Shown: positions 1 through 12,417, counted from the first letter of the stretch. The stretch is DNA of 64,000 nucleotides from Eumeta japonica (GCA_005406025.1 BGZK01002038.1:1-64000); one strand, 5' to 3'. Program-made: numbers and translations. Notes: generated by a model not told the origin, from the sequence alone.

Positions 1-127
1 AAGATTTATTTAATTAAAAATTAACGTTAGTCTTGGTTCTCGACATTTCTTTTTAATATATGTATGTATTCATAATATATATATATATATATGTATTATA
101 TCAACTCTTTGATATCCATAATAAAAG

Positions 128-175
128 TCTCGTAGCTGAGTTTGGGATCAGACGGTCTTGTGTTTGAATCGGAAG
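128..175 (+). repeat. Degenerate tRNA-like head, possible SINE fragment
   Basis: The segment contains TAGCTGAGTTTGG, close to a tRNA A-box/D-arm, and about 25 bases later GTGTTTGAATC, close to a B-box (GGTTCGAATC). No acceptor stem closes around it, so it is not a functional tRNA gene. A tRNA-derived SINE remnant is the simplest reading, but the match is short and could be chance. Confidence 0.25.
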
Positions 176-952
176 ATATTATTATTTTGTTAAGGTCTAA
201 TTAATACGAAAAATAATTAATTAAATACGAAAATTTACGGTCCACCTATAGAGGGCCAACATATATAAAACTTGATAATGTGTTTAAAAGCAATGAAAAT
301 AATTATTATTGATCCAAGTAAAATAAAGACATCGTAATTGGACTATTTAACTTGCAGGCTCAGGGACATTAACCTAAAAGTATCACTTTACTTGAGTGAG
401 TAGATTCTGTATTAACGAGGTATAAAAATCTGAGGCCAGAACATTTTTTCAACTTGTAATACTTACATAAAATGTATGAAATCCGATTGCAAATGTTTGT
501 TATAACGTTTTTTAAGGAGTTACAATGTTAGTCGATCTGCATCCGTAGAATCGTCTTTGCGTGTAAATGGCACCATTTTACACGAAATCATCCTCAGAAA
601 CAAAATTGGATGAAACCAAATCTGTTGCGACTACAATTGCGGACGTCATGTGGAACTGCGTGTGCGAGAACACCATTCACGATAACCCACTGTGTGCAAT
701 TTGAAATGATAGCGTGCAAAGCGACATAACAATAGATTAGAACATTTTTTTCTGGTATTTCAGTTATAATTAGTTGTGGCATTGAATATTTATTTCGTAC
801 TATTTTTTATAAACAAGGTCATACATTCAACGAATTTATTTAACGTTGTTGACCCGTTGGTTGATATGTCCGCTATCGAAACCAAAAAATAAGGGTTTCT
901 ATTTTTTGCTGATTAGAATCAAACCATTTGCTTCGTCCGTCCGGGACTACAT

Positions 953-1005
953 TATGACGTAGGTCTCTGATTCGTGCATCCGGTACTATGACGTAGGTCT
1001 CTGAT
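953..1005. repeat. 19-bp direct repeat with 34-bp period
   Basis: TATGACGTAGGTCTCTGAT occurs exactly at 953-971 and again at 987-1005. The preceding bases (TCCGGGACTACAT and ATCCGGTAC) are also related, so this is probably a two-copy tandem duplication of about 34 bp. No function is evident. Confidence 0.7.
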
Positions 1006-1329
1006 ATCGTCGCCGGGACGGCACGGAGGCGACGGTCGTTAGCAGCCTTAACCAGAACGATACTAGTACAACGTCAGTTTCTTAGGAGAAAATAAAAAAA
1101 GGACCAAGAGCATGTCGGACCATGCATATTGTATAGGGTTTCGTATCAGTCACTACAAAGAAATGCTCTACAGATGCAAAAAACTTCGTAATAACGTAGT
1201 TTTTTTTTCGTCTGCAGTGTAAACATGGAATAAAATTAATAACACTTTTTTCCGTGTTTCCCGCGCAGAATAAAAAATATAAATACTTTAGTCGGCTATA
1301 ACTAGAAAAACAAGTAGGTATGTCGACTA

Positions 1330-1520
1330 TCTAATACCTTTAAACGAGCAATTCTTGTATATTTGTTTGTTTTGTTTGTTTATATATACCAGCTATCTCG
1401 GAAACGGCTCTAACGATTTTCATAAAAAATTTATATTTAGATAAAGTTTAATGTTTCAAGTTTATCTACATAGGTGTTTTTCCCGGGAAAACGCGATTTT
1501 CCAAGAAAAAATTAAAAACC
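1330..1520 (+). repeat. Interspersed-repeat fragment ('CTATCTCGGAAACGGCTC' type)
   Basis: The block contains AAACGAGCAATTCTTGTATA followed by CTATCTCGGAAACGGCTC and ACGATTTTCAT. I recall this wording as non-coding repeat sequence common in lepidopteran genomes; the family name is uncertain. No coding potential is visible. Recognition is from memory, not from a search. Confidence 0.4.
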
Positions 1521-2454
1521 GGGATATGAATGCTTACTTACTAAATATATAGATATTTCGCCACGGGCTTTACAGTTACCGTGGAGCAGCGGCTATCACG
1601 TATGCTTTCTATGCAGATACCGATTTCGAGCCTGGGGTGCATCTCGATTTTTTTCAATTTTTTTTTATCACGCTTTTTTAATTTTTATTATTATGACAAG
1701 CATTTTACCTGGCAAGTTAAATTTGATCCACTTCCGGTTGCTTTTTATATTAATTAAATCAAAAATAACCTCATATATTAGTTTTTTATTTTCATGGTTG
1801 TTTTTGAATATTAATTTAAAAATGTGTCAGTCGTCAATTGTGGTCCATTCAATGAAACGAGGTGCCATTTTGTGTTAAAAGATAAAATTACGATCTCAAT
1901 TAGATCTCAATACGATCTCATTAGTAGCACTAAGTAAGTAGTAATATATGTCGAATATTACAAATTGCACAGAAATAAAAAAAAAATATTATGGAAACAT
2001 TAAAATCGCCTCAGACAACCATATTTTATAATTTTAATATTACGACGATATTTTACTGGTGATAATGGACTGTTTTTAATCAGCGAAATGAAGTGACATT
2101 AGTTTTACAACTTGGTATATTAACAGTGTTTTATACACTTAATGTATTTAAAAAAATTTGGTTGCCTGTAAAGTCGGTATACGGGCGAAAGTTTTACGTG
2201 ACAACGACTTTGAATGGTAAAATCATTTTAATGTGAATATTCATTCGTATAGTAGGAAGAAGGATGAAATAATAGTAACAATTTAAAACATTTATTTATA
2301 CAAAGAATTATATTTAAAACATTAATTTATACAAAGAATCTCGCACTGAATTTCATATTAACAAAATTTTATTTTACCTTTACACATACATACGTATTTA
2401 TATACAAATATACATACAATAACTTTACAATACATTTGCAAGCTATGCATAATT

Positions 2455-2605
2455 CTAGTGCTGCGCGCGCGGCAGACCGATCATAGTTGAGGGGGAGACG
2501 CAAGGCATTCGGGCCTCTCTCGTTCGGTGACTCATCGTTACGTTACCGAGCGTTACATTTTTCATAAGTGACTCCCAGCCGCAACCTAATTTAAGACGTT
2601 GTCAC
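2455..2605. other. GC-rich island of unknown role
   Basis: About 150 bp are much richer in G+C than the AT-rich flanks, with CGCGCGCGG, several CG dinucleotides, and two GTTACG/GTTACCGAGCGTTAC blocks. No frame gives a recognisable protein. It could be part of a mobile element, an untranslated exon or a regulatory island. The sequence does not decide between these. Confidence 0.3.
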
Positions 2606-2779
2606 GTCAAAATAATCCGAGCAAAGATCGTCGCCCAGCTAGTTACCATTAAATTAGGGAAGATTAAAGTGCACCAGTAAGAGTGTATTTTCAAGGCAGT
2701 TAGGTCTTTTTGTTGAGAAGCACAGTTTTTCGGAAATAAATTAAGAAAGCTATATCCCATGATCATAAAAATAATTTTT

Positions 2780-3240
2780 GTTGAGAGTATTTATTAAGCG
2801 TTATCTTTTTCTTCACATTTTTTGAACTTACGGTTTGAAAAATAGCGGGGGGACACAATTTTTCTGATACATTCGAAACGATTATTTCCAAAATTGTTCA
2901 TGTAACGAGAAAAATTGCTTACACTTTAGTGTTTCTAAAAGAACTGTCGAAATTTGTGGCACACGTTGATGTTGAATGAAAAAAAATTTTTCATCTGCTA
3001 TTCCATATATGAAGTGCCTCCTAGAAATATTGATTTTTATTGTTTAACTACCTAACTAAGTATCGGATTATACAGGACACGTACGTTGTAAATTTGATTA
3101 ATATACTTCGTGTAGTTTTTGAATAAAATACATGTAACATATGGACGGACGGACGGACATTACGAAATTTCGTGCCCTTATTGAAAATCCCTTACAGTTC
3201 TAAGAGTTTCATTTTTGCCATTTTAGCTTGGAACCCTAAA
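2780..3240 (+). repeat. Interspersed repeat ending in GGACGG run and GGAACCCTAAAA-like tail
   Basis: The block contains GGGGGGACACAATTTTT, later a four-unit GGAC run (about 3143-3158), and ends with a TTGGAACCCTAAAA motif. I recall this order from a very common lepidopteran repeat whose usual end reads 'GGACGGAC...CATGGCGAAACTATAAGGGTTCC...GGAACCCTAAAA'. A second, reverse-oriented relative is at about 34085-34330. It appears non-coding; the class was not determined. Confidence 0.5.
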
Positions 3241-3893
3241 ATGGTGAGGTGACAATAACTTGCAAAGAAGATAACTGATTTAATAAAAGTCTTGCTTCAC
3301 TTAAATTATTTATTTTATAAAAATACACATTTCTAATGTACAATCTAAGCACGACCATATCTAGTTTTATTCGATAAACCTTAGTGATACGAAGAATGAA
3401 ATCATGCTCGTCCAAACTGAAAACCCTCCAAGAGCACGTGTTGATGTTTTTATCTTTTTGTGACGAAAATTATTTATAGTATATCATCCATTATAATTAC
3501 AACTTTATAACATGAACCCATTTGTCGTTTGTGACAGTATTCAGCAAATCGTTGTATTTGAATTTGAAAGATGTGTAGATGGAACACATTCATGTAATTA
3601 GAAAGATCTTTTAGTGTTAAAGAATGTTACACTTTTACGAATTTTAAGTCATTAATTCCCATTCTTTATCATTTAACTTTACATGTAAGTACATGTTATT
3701 CATCTCTTTCTCTTTCAACAAATTAGCTTAGAAAAAAGTTTTGCTTCTTGAGATGTTAACATTACCGCCAAGTTTTTTTTCTCACTTGGTTTTATTGATT
3801 ATTAGACTCAAAGCATCATGATTGTTGTGTTCTAAATCAAATAACGTAACGTACGATAAACTCAATTTACTTAATGACGTACAATAAACGCAC

Positions 3894-3952
3894 GTTTTCT
3901 CTCTACTGTAATAGAATAGTACTAGTAGTAGTACTAGTAGGAGAGAGAAAAC
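3894..3952. repeat. Inverted repeat with AGTACTAGTA core
   Basis: GTTTTCTCTCT (3894-3904) is the exact reverse complement of AGAGAGAAAAC (3942-3952). The spacer contains a duplicated AGTACTAGTA palindrome. It can form a stem with 11-bp outer arms. No flanking duplication was found, so it is recorded only as a foldable repeat. Confidence 0.6.
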
Positions 3953-4024
3953 ATGCATGCATTAAAGAAATTTGAGAAAAAGTATTCATAGGAGTATTAC
4001 AAACGTCAACAGTATGCATTTCAA

Positions 4025-4150
4025 TGGTTTTTAAAGTTTTTGTTTGTCTGTCTCTCTAAGAATGTCTCCGCGTAATCTCTAAAAACAATTGGACAGAATT
4101 TGATAAAATTTCGTATGATGAAAGTATACATATAGAATAGTTCTTATCTC
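4025..4150 (+). repeat. Interspersed-repeat fragment (TTTGTTTGTCTGTCTCTCT type)
   Basis: GTTTTTGTTTGTCTGTCTCT is followed by CGCGTAATCTCTAAAA and ATTGGACAGAATTTGATAAA. This matches, from memory, the 'TTGTTTGTCTGTCTG ... CTAATCTCTGGAACGGCTGGACCGATTTTGA' part of widespread insect repeats. No coding sequence is seen. Confidence 0.4.
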
Positions 4151-4765
4151 GTTTCGCTGCTATTTTTCTTCATAATATATATTTTGAACAGAACAAGAAT
4201 CTAGATTGAGAGCAAATTCAGAATCAGTAGCAAGGCCAGGATTGAAATCAAAAGCTGGAACAAGATGACGATCTTAGTCGATAGCGTGATCAGTCGATTT
4301 GAAAGATGTCTGTAGTAATTAATTCTATGTCAGTGCGGGAGAAGTTGCGGAAGAAACTTCGCTATAATAAAATAATTGTTTTCACTTAACAAACCTACAT
4401 GCGGTCGGCAACACAAATATAACTAAAACAACTAGTTTTTACATATCCTCCTGCATAAGGTGAACTATTGGAGCAACCTATACAAAAATGGCGCGAGCCA
4501 AAAAATTGAAAAAAAAAATAAATAAATACGTAAGTAATATCGGAAAGCGTTTTGATTTCCACAAGCTAAAATTTGTCACAAGTATAGAATCAAAGTTCCT
4601 TTTTATGTGTTGACTCCTTCACCGGTGCATTTCATCTGCCAATTACTATTCCAGCCTCAAAAATAAATTAAAAATTTCATTAAAAATATGCGTTATAACA
4701 AGTTAAAATTGCTTGCAAAATTTTTAGATCCACAATGAATTGTAATTGTAATATATTGTATTTTT

Positions 4766-7700
4766 CTAAAATGTAAATGGCGGTAATGGAGACACTTTTT
4801 GGTAACCATTACGGTCGTCTAAGTCTTCAATACGTGCCGGCTTATAATTGTTATACCCCAAAGTAACGTTTGGCTTCATAAGTTGATCTCGATATGGCTC
4901 TAATGAGCCAATGGAAGACTGAGATACTAAATAGGAAGAAGGACCTGTGTATGTACCACCGGATACTTTATAATTATCTTTGTCTTTGTCACGCGTCAAA
5001 GAATGATCTACAGTGTAATCGATTTCACTATTGAAATAGTTAATTTGGTCTTCATTGTGCGGTTCATCTTTATTTAAGAAGTTATTTCTGTGTTGACCCA
5101 TGTCCTTGGTTTTAATTAAATGTAATAGTTCTTTGATATCTTCTTCTTTTTCAATATGCCAGCTTATCGATGGAATCAATCGAATTTCAATTTCTCTACC
5201 AGTAGCACTACGCAGCGAATTATTTATTTTGTATAACTCTGATTCTGAGAAGCCATCGTTTGTCTTTTCTTTAATATTTAATTTGTCTAAAGAAGTGCCG
5301 TGAATGATGTTCGATTTTGTTTTTAATACATTACCTTCCATTTCAGTAGATTTCAGAGAATCGTGATAGTGCACTGGATCATAAGAATTTGTCTTTGTAT
5401 TATTAAATTCTATATTACTCTTAGGAACGACTTGAAATTTAGATGGAAATCCATTTGATATAAATTGATTGTCTAGTTTTGTAACCTCTGTTTCGACACT
5501 TGATTTGTCTTCCAAAATTTGTGGTGTTTGAAAAGTATTTTCCTGTAGGTTTAATACTTCAGTATGTTGTTGACCATTTTTAGTAAATTCTTGTTTTATT
5601 AAATTTTCTTCACCTAAAATTAATTGACTGACATCAGGAACTGGATAATTGTATAGTTCTCCACTGTATAATTGTTTATGAATAAGATTAGAGGGAAAAT
5701 GATTTGTGTTTGCATTTTTTGTATGAAATAAAATATTTGTTGCATTATTTTCTTTTGATGAACTTGTTTGAGCTCTTAGCTCTTTACTAGGAGTTTCATT
5801 CTCACTAAACTGGGATGAAGTGAGATCAGAAATTTTATTTGTTATATCAGTCAAATCATCATTGTTGATATCTTGATATTCTTCTTCAACCATGTAACTA
5901 TTGTTATTAGGAAATAATTCTTGTTCGTCATCAATATTAGTTGGAATTCTTGAACTTTCTTCATATATTAATTTGCCTAAAGGGATGAATTTAGTGCTTG
6001 CCGAATTAGTAAGAACGTTGTCATTAGTTAGTACTAAATAATTGTGCATTCCTAAATTAAGAATTTGTAGTTTGTCAAAAGAGTCTTTATTTTTGGTTTG
6101 ATACAAATATTCAGCTATCTCTTTTGGTAATGAAAAATTTAAATTTACAGTTTTTTTAGTTGCTCTCACAGGCTTAGCTTCAATTTCTTTGAAATAAGGT
6201 AACATCCTAAGGTCATTGGTTTTATTTTCATGTATTCTAAATGTTTGGAATGGTGGTTGTAATTCTACAGAAGGACTTGTGATATACTTAGAATTTTCGA
6301 CATTTACTGGATTTCGTAAATACGAATAATCTTTGGGAGAGTTAGATTGTTTTATGTTTTGTTTTGTTATTTTTAGCTGATCAGAGCATATTAATGTTTT
6401 ATTAGTATCTTGATTTATGTTACTTGAAAAATTATTTGATAATTTTTCTTTACGAATATTTAGAAACGATAATTTCTCAAAGTTTGAAATGTGCTGGGGT
6501 TGTTTAATAGCAGAAAACGAATAAGTGGGTGGTATGTAAGTAGGTGCTGGTAAAGTTGATATTGCACGGAGATTTTCATTGTGGGAGCCAGTAGAATATG
6601 AATTATCAGAAGAAGATAAATGTGAATGAGAAGTTGAATTTTCTTTCAAAGGTGTTAAATATAAATGCATTGGACTTATAGATTTTAGATTTTTGGGAGT
6701 TAAGTAAGACCGAGAAGGGGAAATGGGTGAAGTTGTGCGATGTGAAAATGTGAAGTTCGGCGCGAAACGTATTCTAGACAACATGTTCGCTGTAGGCTTG
6801 TTATATGCATAACCTGTTTGTGATTTCCAGAGATCATTGCGAGCATTATAACTTGGAGATTTGGAAATAAATTTTGCAAAGGATGGAGTTGTTTTGATGG
6901 TAACAGGAGTATAAGGTGTTGATTCCAAAATAAGTTTCGAACTAGTAGTGGGAGTCAAAATCCAGCTTTTAAACGTTACACGTGACGATGGTTTCGATTT
7001 TTTAGTTAGTCTGTTTAAATTCGAACTTTTTGATGTTAGGGGAAGTAATTCTTTTTGATTTATCATGGAATCACGTAAAGTATGCACTTGTTTTTCTTTA
7101 TTTTCATTTCGTTTTGGTATGCCGACGTAATTTCGACTACTTTGTTGTTCATTACGATCATCGTGATGACGTTTCAAAAAACGAAGTTGAAGACGTGCCC
7201 GTAAGTTTTGCTGATACACGGTTTTCAAGCATTCTATTATTCGATGCAATAATATGAGTATGACCATTTATCCTTTGACTTTCTAATGTTTGGGGAGCAG
7301 GTTGTTTAAATTCAAAATTATCAGAATCTGTTAGTAAGTATTGTGGCATGGATGTAGAACTGGAAGTTATAACATCATATGTTCCATCATTAATATAAGA
7401 CATCCTTGGTTTTGGAGGAATATATATGTTGTTCACACTCTTTTCTGAGTTCCTCATCAGAACACCGTTTCGAAGTGATGGATTAGACAGAGATTGTTGC
7501 ACATCTATATTATCGCCGTCCGTTCTTGCTCTGTCATGTGAGTCGTTGATAGTGCGTGTCAACATTACGTTGATATCATTCGTCATTTGTGATTCTAGTG
7601 TAAGTTTATTAAACTTTTCTATATTGTTATTGAAATACAGTTCCGAGCTATCGCACTTCACACGTTCATCCACCAATCGCAGACTGCAACTTCTTGGTTG

Positions 7701-7803
7701 AATACCGTACCATTGGGACACAGGAAAGACTGAAAACCGTAATTTGTACCTGCAGCACAAACCCTGAATACCTGGCAGTCCGTTTCCACATCTGCGTAAT
7801 ATC
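4766..7803 (-). CDS. CPAP1-like gene, terminal coding exon
   Basis: The acceptor is TTATGTTGACAG at 7804-7815; the exon enters in phase 1, so a split glycine codon precedes YYADVET. It carries the last five cysteines of the chitin-binding domain (to about 7650) and the long low-complexity tail ending PLPPFTF and TAG at 4768-4766. Frame changes are needed at 7659-7663 (extra CA/TG pair) and 7176-7181 (six A where five would keep frame). The middle section between them reads in a third frame and still looks coding (IYIPPKPRMSYI). The tail has no obvious repeat unit. No AATAAA was found on the minus strand within several hundred bases of the stop. Confidence 0.8.
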
Positions 7804-10119
7804 CTGTCAACATAACAAACGTATGCTAAACGATAAAATACATTGGAAATTCATTAAATAATAATTAGAATATCAATTGTCCCACATAAAAGAATGTGTG
7901 GGAAACCACAACGATATCGTCTTTGTTAATCTATCACCAGTCTCACCCGGTGCTTTGTCAGAACAGGTAAAAGATGTTTTGGGTATTCCAGAAAGGGTAG
8001 GATAGTCTTGCCCGGGTTCTCCTGGTATCGATAGCCGAATATCCCAACCGTCCTCGTGCTCCGTGCGTGAACGTTGTCCTTTGCATAATTGTGGTACGAC
8101 CGTGAAAATCACTGTGAATAAACGAAATAATGATTTTTTTTTTTTTGTTAGACAATCGTTTCACATGTGGAATGATGTGTATATACTTTCAGAATCTACG
8201 TCGTACAATGCGTTAAAAATACATAGTTAGTCGTATTATAATTAAATAGACGATTACACATATGATATACCATAGAATACTTTCGTAAGCGTCTAACAAA
8301 AGTTTCTTAGGAGTTTTTGCTTCCATTCCTAATTTGTTAGCAAAAGCTTTATTTACCACAACATCACTGTTGTATAGAAATTAATAAAATTACGTATAGT
8401 TAATTATGTTATTTTTTACATGGGAAAAGGGAACACCCAATTTGCAATTGGACAAGGCCTACTCAATTTTCACAGAATATATTTCTAAAACCATAAATAA
8501 TTAGGAAAAGTACCAGAAATTTATGTCTATTTCAAAACAATGGTCTCATTGATATTTATTTTATTCACGAAAAAATTATTTTTTTGAGCAAAAAGTTTGT
8601 GTTTTAAATATGGGTATAATAATATTTAGCAAATTAATCTTAATGTAAAATATTTCTAAATGTTGACAAATTGCCAAATTAATTGACCACTGTTGTGATT
8701 TGATTTTAATTCTAGATGTGTTGATAATAAATCATCATATTTAAAATAAAATTAAAGATTAATTAGATAATAAAAAGTATTGTGCATTATAAAATTAATA
8801 ATATGCTCTTGTAACAAGCAACCTCCTTTAATAAATTTACTTTAAACAACATAATATCTCAATTTTCAAACGGAAAATAAAAAGAAAAATTTGATCATTT
8901 ATAATACAGAACATATTTTTCATTTTTAGCAAAGTCGGCAGATAATATTGTTTGCCATGCCACGTCATGGATTATTTATTTGGATACAAACAGCACGACA
9001 TGAAAAGTGAAGCTTTAAGTGCCAAAAGGGACTCGACCATATTAATTGAACATAAATAGGAAACCCGAGTCCAAACTATCACACCAACTAATGAATAAAA
9101 TTTATAACTTACGAGCATAAATATTAACCTGTAACATGTGCTTCATAGTTAAGTTTATTTTTATTTAAATAAATCTCTAAATTTTTCACAATGTCTCTGT
9201 CAGTGAAGTCTTGTCACATCATGCGATATACGAATAAACCGGGTCGAAAGCGTAAAGTTAATAAACTAATGAAATTTTATTGTTTTTCGCTGAGTAGCCG
9301 TATAGCTTCATGAAAAATGACGAACGTGTTCAGAGCTGTGACTGCTCTAGAGTACAACGGTAGTGGTTGCATTTTAATATTTAAATGTTTCTATTTAAAT
9401 GTTTCGTTTTCATTACAGCTCATATAGTCGGAATTAAATATGTATTCGTCGTTTTAATCGTTCATTCACCAAATATGATTATTACGAGTAGAAAATCCTA
9501 TTTAATCCTTTCTTATTAATTGTACAATTAACCATTGAAATGTTTTATTTTCCGTTTTATTCATATTTTTAAAACATAAGGGTGTGAAACTTCAGCAGTA
9601 ATGTTCTGTACTTAGTTTGCGGTCCCTATTAAAGTTATTTAAAAATAAATCGTTCATTGAAATCACAGAGTTTAAGCAAGTTTAATTTGTGCAAAATGCA
9701 GTAATTTAGAATTGTTTCCCAATTCTGCAATTCTATTATTAATAATATAAAAATCGAGAATCGAAAAGAGATTTGTTCATCTATTCGAATGTTCATATCA
9801 CAAACTAATTAAATCATTGATTAAACGACACATCCTGATTGTGTATCAATTTACAAGGTAATTTATAAAAGAGTTAACATTAAAATTGGAATGCCAAGAC
9901 AATAAATACAAAACATCATAAAATATTTGCATTTTAGATATAGTCAAGCTTGATACCTTGAAGATTATAACTACCATATTTAAGAATTATTATTATTTTT
10001 AATGTTTTCGCGTCACACATAAGAAGTAAAAATTATGAAAAATTCGTAAGAATACGTTATTCTTATTATAAAATGCCAATAACGTACTAAAACTTACCTA
10101 AAAAAGAAAAATAATTCAT
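4766..10119 (-). CDS. CPAP1-like secreted chitin-binding (peritrophin-A) cuticle protein, with two frame-breaking indels
   Basis: Three coding exons join in phase: 10119-10098, 8111-7947 and 7803-4766, giving about 1073 aa if two indels are corrected. Exon 1 plus the start of exon 2 encode a signal peptide, MNYFSFLVIFTVVPQLCKG. Exons 2-3 then give the family's lead-in (IPGEPGQDYP, TSFTC) and one type-2 chitin-binding domain with six cysteines, containing YYADVETDCQ, FLCPNGTVFNQ and CDWWMNV. About 950 Ser/Thr/Asn/Pro-rich, apparently disordered residues follow. One such domain behind a signal peptide is the hallmark of CPAP1 proteins, secreted into the cuticle or other chitin matrix to bind chitin. 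The read frame is broken by a +2 at 7659-7663, which puts a TGA right after MNV, and by a +1 in an A6 run at 7176-7181. The intact 833-codon stretch afterwards argues for a live gene with assembly errors, though pseudogenisation cannot be excluded. Confidence 0.8.
7947..8111 (-). CDS. CPAP1-like gene, exon 2
   Basis: The acceptor TTTATTCACAG lies at 8112 upward and the donor GTGAGA at 7946-7941. At 165 nt the exon enters with two bases and leaves with one, matching both neighbours. It encodes the hydrophobic end of the signal peptide (IFTVVPQLCKG), a basic/acidic linker (QRSRTEHEDGWD), then IPGEPGQDYP and TSFTCSDKAPG, which includes the first cysteine of the chitin-binding domain. The phase agreement on both sides is strong support for the exon. 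Confidence 0.8.
10098..10119 (-). CDS. CPAP1-like gene, first coding exon (signal peptide start)
   Basis: ATG at 10119-10117 opens MNYFSFL plus one base, followed by a strong donor (AG|GTAAGT, intron from 10097). Joined to exon 2 it makes a split valine codon and a typical signal peptide. It was chosen over the alternative at 9146-9113 because a promoter with TATA and initiator lies just upstream. The 5' untranslated part would run from about 10188 to 10120. Confidence 0.6.
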
Positions 10120-10182
10120 ATCAATTTCGCTTCGATCCAAAATATTCACAAAAGTCACAGAACACGAAATATAGACAATATT

Positions 10183-10213
10183 TGAACTGAACGGATAATA
10201 TCTATATATAAAA
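10183..10213 (-). promoter_or_regulatory. TATA box and initiator of the CPAP1-like gene
   Basis: On the minus strand TTTATATATAG (about 10212-10202) is followed by TCAGTT (10190-10185), a perfect arthropod initiator (TCAKTY). Spacing from the TATA first T to the initiator A is 22-24 bases, shorter than the usual 28-32, so the real start may be a few bases further on. The start codon at 10119 and a strong donor at 10097 follow at once. Confidence 0.5.
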
Positions 10214-11639
10214 CGTCATATAATAAAGGCCTATTACGAGTGATACAGTGGTACGGCGTTGCTAAAACGAGTGCCGGCGATGGTGATGATAAACGGCGGT
10301 GGTACAAACCATTCCCACCCCCCTATTGAAGCCGGCGCCAAGACGTTTGTGCACATAACGTTTTTAATGTGTTAGATCACAAAAAAAAAGACGTAGACCA
10401 CCAGGCAGTAGTGCGTCTTCTAAATTAAGCGAGGTATTTTTCCAGCTATTTGTTTATTAACAAATTAATGGTCGAAACAAAATTTCTTTAGTAGCATACT
10501 AAACTAGTAGTTTAGTACTACATTGTCGTATCATCATATACAACTTGTGAAATAAAAAATGTGTGCGTGTATTTGTTTACATAAGTGCGAAGTGCCACTT
10601 ATTTATGATAAACAACTTTTATTTTATTTTATATTTAAACTAAGTAGGCTGGACGAAGTTTGAGCAAAAAAAAATATTACGTACTCAAAGCAGGGACTTA
10701 AATAATTGTACAAATACAAATTGTACAAATTTCTTGGTAAGAGTTGAATAGTTCATTTCATTAATTTGTTCTAAAATCCGAGTTTTGAATTAAAGAGTAA
10801 ATTGAACTGTCGAAACCAACAAAACATCTAAAATGTATGTATTACAAAGAATTTGAAATGTTATTATTTTCTCTATTTAAAATAGTAGAATTATTAAAAG
10901 ATTGTTACTTTCAATAAATGTACATTTATATATGATTGGGTATTTTTATGTATAGACTGATACAATCAGTGAAGTTAAAATAAAATAAATGTCGAAATTG
11001 CAAACATGTGTTTGTCATTAAAAATAAATATGCAGCGGTATTGGTAAATGTTACAAGAAAATGTAACAAAACGTTGCGACAAAACGTTTATTTTTTAAAT
11101 TCCTTATTAAATATCTCCCCTATGTCGATAAAGAAGAGTTTCTTCATTTTTTTTAATAAAACATATATAAAAAATATAAAATACATCTTTTAATCGAGTT
11201 ATATTTATTGAGAGTGTTTAAGACACTAAAAAAAAATTCGTCATAAGTACATCATCACCTGACAGGAAATGAACGGGTTTGTCAAGAAAAATATAAATAC
11301 ATTTATTTTACTAAAATGCATTGCTTATTTTTTTTTTGTAAATTTTCGAAAATTAAACATCCCTATCTTATTTTTGAAACTGTGAAATCTATAACTGAAA
11401 AAAAAAACAGTCTATATATGACCTCTAACTATTGCATCTATTGTTACTACAGGATAATTTAAAAGGAAACTATCTAATCATTTGTTAAGATCCTGTGGAA
11501 AATGAAAATTGTTATGAAAGATAGTAGTTATTAACTGTGTTGTTTCACTGCACTAAGGACTAATAAGTTTGAATAGTGTAGCTGTTACTTTGGTAGCCCA
11601 CATATACACAAATATATAAATATTTAGTTATCACATTTA

Positions 11640-11745
11640 AATAAATAAAAAAAACATAAAAATATGTAATGCGAATGACAGGAAGTATGGAACCCTCACC
11701 ATGCGAGGTCGCTCGCACTTAACCGGGTTTTTTTTTATAACACCT
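11640..11745 (+). repeat. Interspersed-repeat end (GGAACCCTCACCATGCGAGG type)
   Basis: The text GGAACCCTCACCATGCGAGG, then CGCTCGCACTTAACCGGGTT and a T-run, resembles from memory the very common lepidopteran repeat end 'GGAACCCTCGGTGCGCGAGTCCGACTCGCACTTGGCCGGTTTTT'. It is non-coding and its class is not established here. Confidence 0.5.
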
Positions 11746-12234
11746 CTGTATATCTCAATCGGCACAGAAGCATTGTTGTTGAAAGCAAAAATAAATAGAG
11801 CACCTATACAGACTCTTAGGAAATGTGAAAAATAAAATGATTAACATTAGAATGGTGGGAGATTGACAAACAAAAAAATCTAACGCGCCGTTGAAACGTC
11901 GGCCGTAGAGACGATAATTATCCGAACGATACGAGTTGTGCAATACACGTGACTTATTAAGCCGATAACGCTGAGAAGCGACAATAGGGCTACCCACAGT
12001 CTGTGGAATGTCACAGAGCATTGACATTATTTATGGCACGTTGCTTGATGTGGTACATAAACCTCTCGACTGTGGGATAGACAAAATTCGCTCTTTTGTG
12101 TTTGAGAATACTATGTTAGCGACCGTGTAAGTTATTAATAAAGGCTGACGTAACACTATGTTCGTTTACTGTAAGACTATCAACATAAGAATGAATAAAT
12201 AAAAAGTTGATGCATGTCTTATATTTTACTAGGT

Positions 12235-12305
12235 GACCCGTGCGTATACTTCGCATCGATAGTGGTCAGTTACGTAATATAATAAAGTAGAAATAAGTAA
12301 ATTTA
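12235..12305 (+). repeat. Interspersed-repeat start (TACTAGGTGACCCGTGCG type)
   Basis: TTTACTAGGTGACCCGTGCG followed by TATACTTCGCATCG resembles the 'TACTAGCGACCCGCCCCGGCTTCGCACGGGT' opening of a repeat widespread in Lepidoptera, recognised from memory. It abuts the TA microsatellite region. Confidence 0.4.
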
Positions 12306-12411
12306 AATATTTAATTATATTGAATATTTTATTGTAAAAAATATTTACAAAATTAATGTCATATTAATATTATACATTGTATTATAGACGCATTTTTTAT
12401 TTTTGTATATA

Positions 12412-12417
<6 letters not shown>

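Larger units (their letters stand above)
1..2450. other. AT-rich intergenic stretch without a recognised gene
   Basis: No open frame here resembles a known protein; the longest are about 60 codons and have the composition of random AT-rich DNA. It holds a short TA run (77-92), a degenerate tRNA-like block (128-175), a 19-bp direct repeat (953-971 and 987-1005) and an interspersed-repeat fragment at about 1330-1520. It lies downstream of the chitin-binding gene and nothing ties it to that gene. Confidence 0.6.

Noticed and set aside
4766..7267. The 833-codon frame as a complete gene on its own
   Set aside because: Its first codons overlap the previous frame around an A6 run. Reading upstream through two indels recovers a chitin-binding domain and signal peptide in correct phase, so it is only the 3' part of a larger gene.
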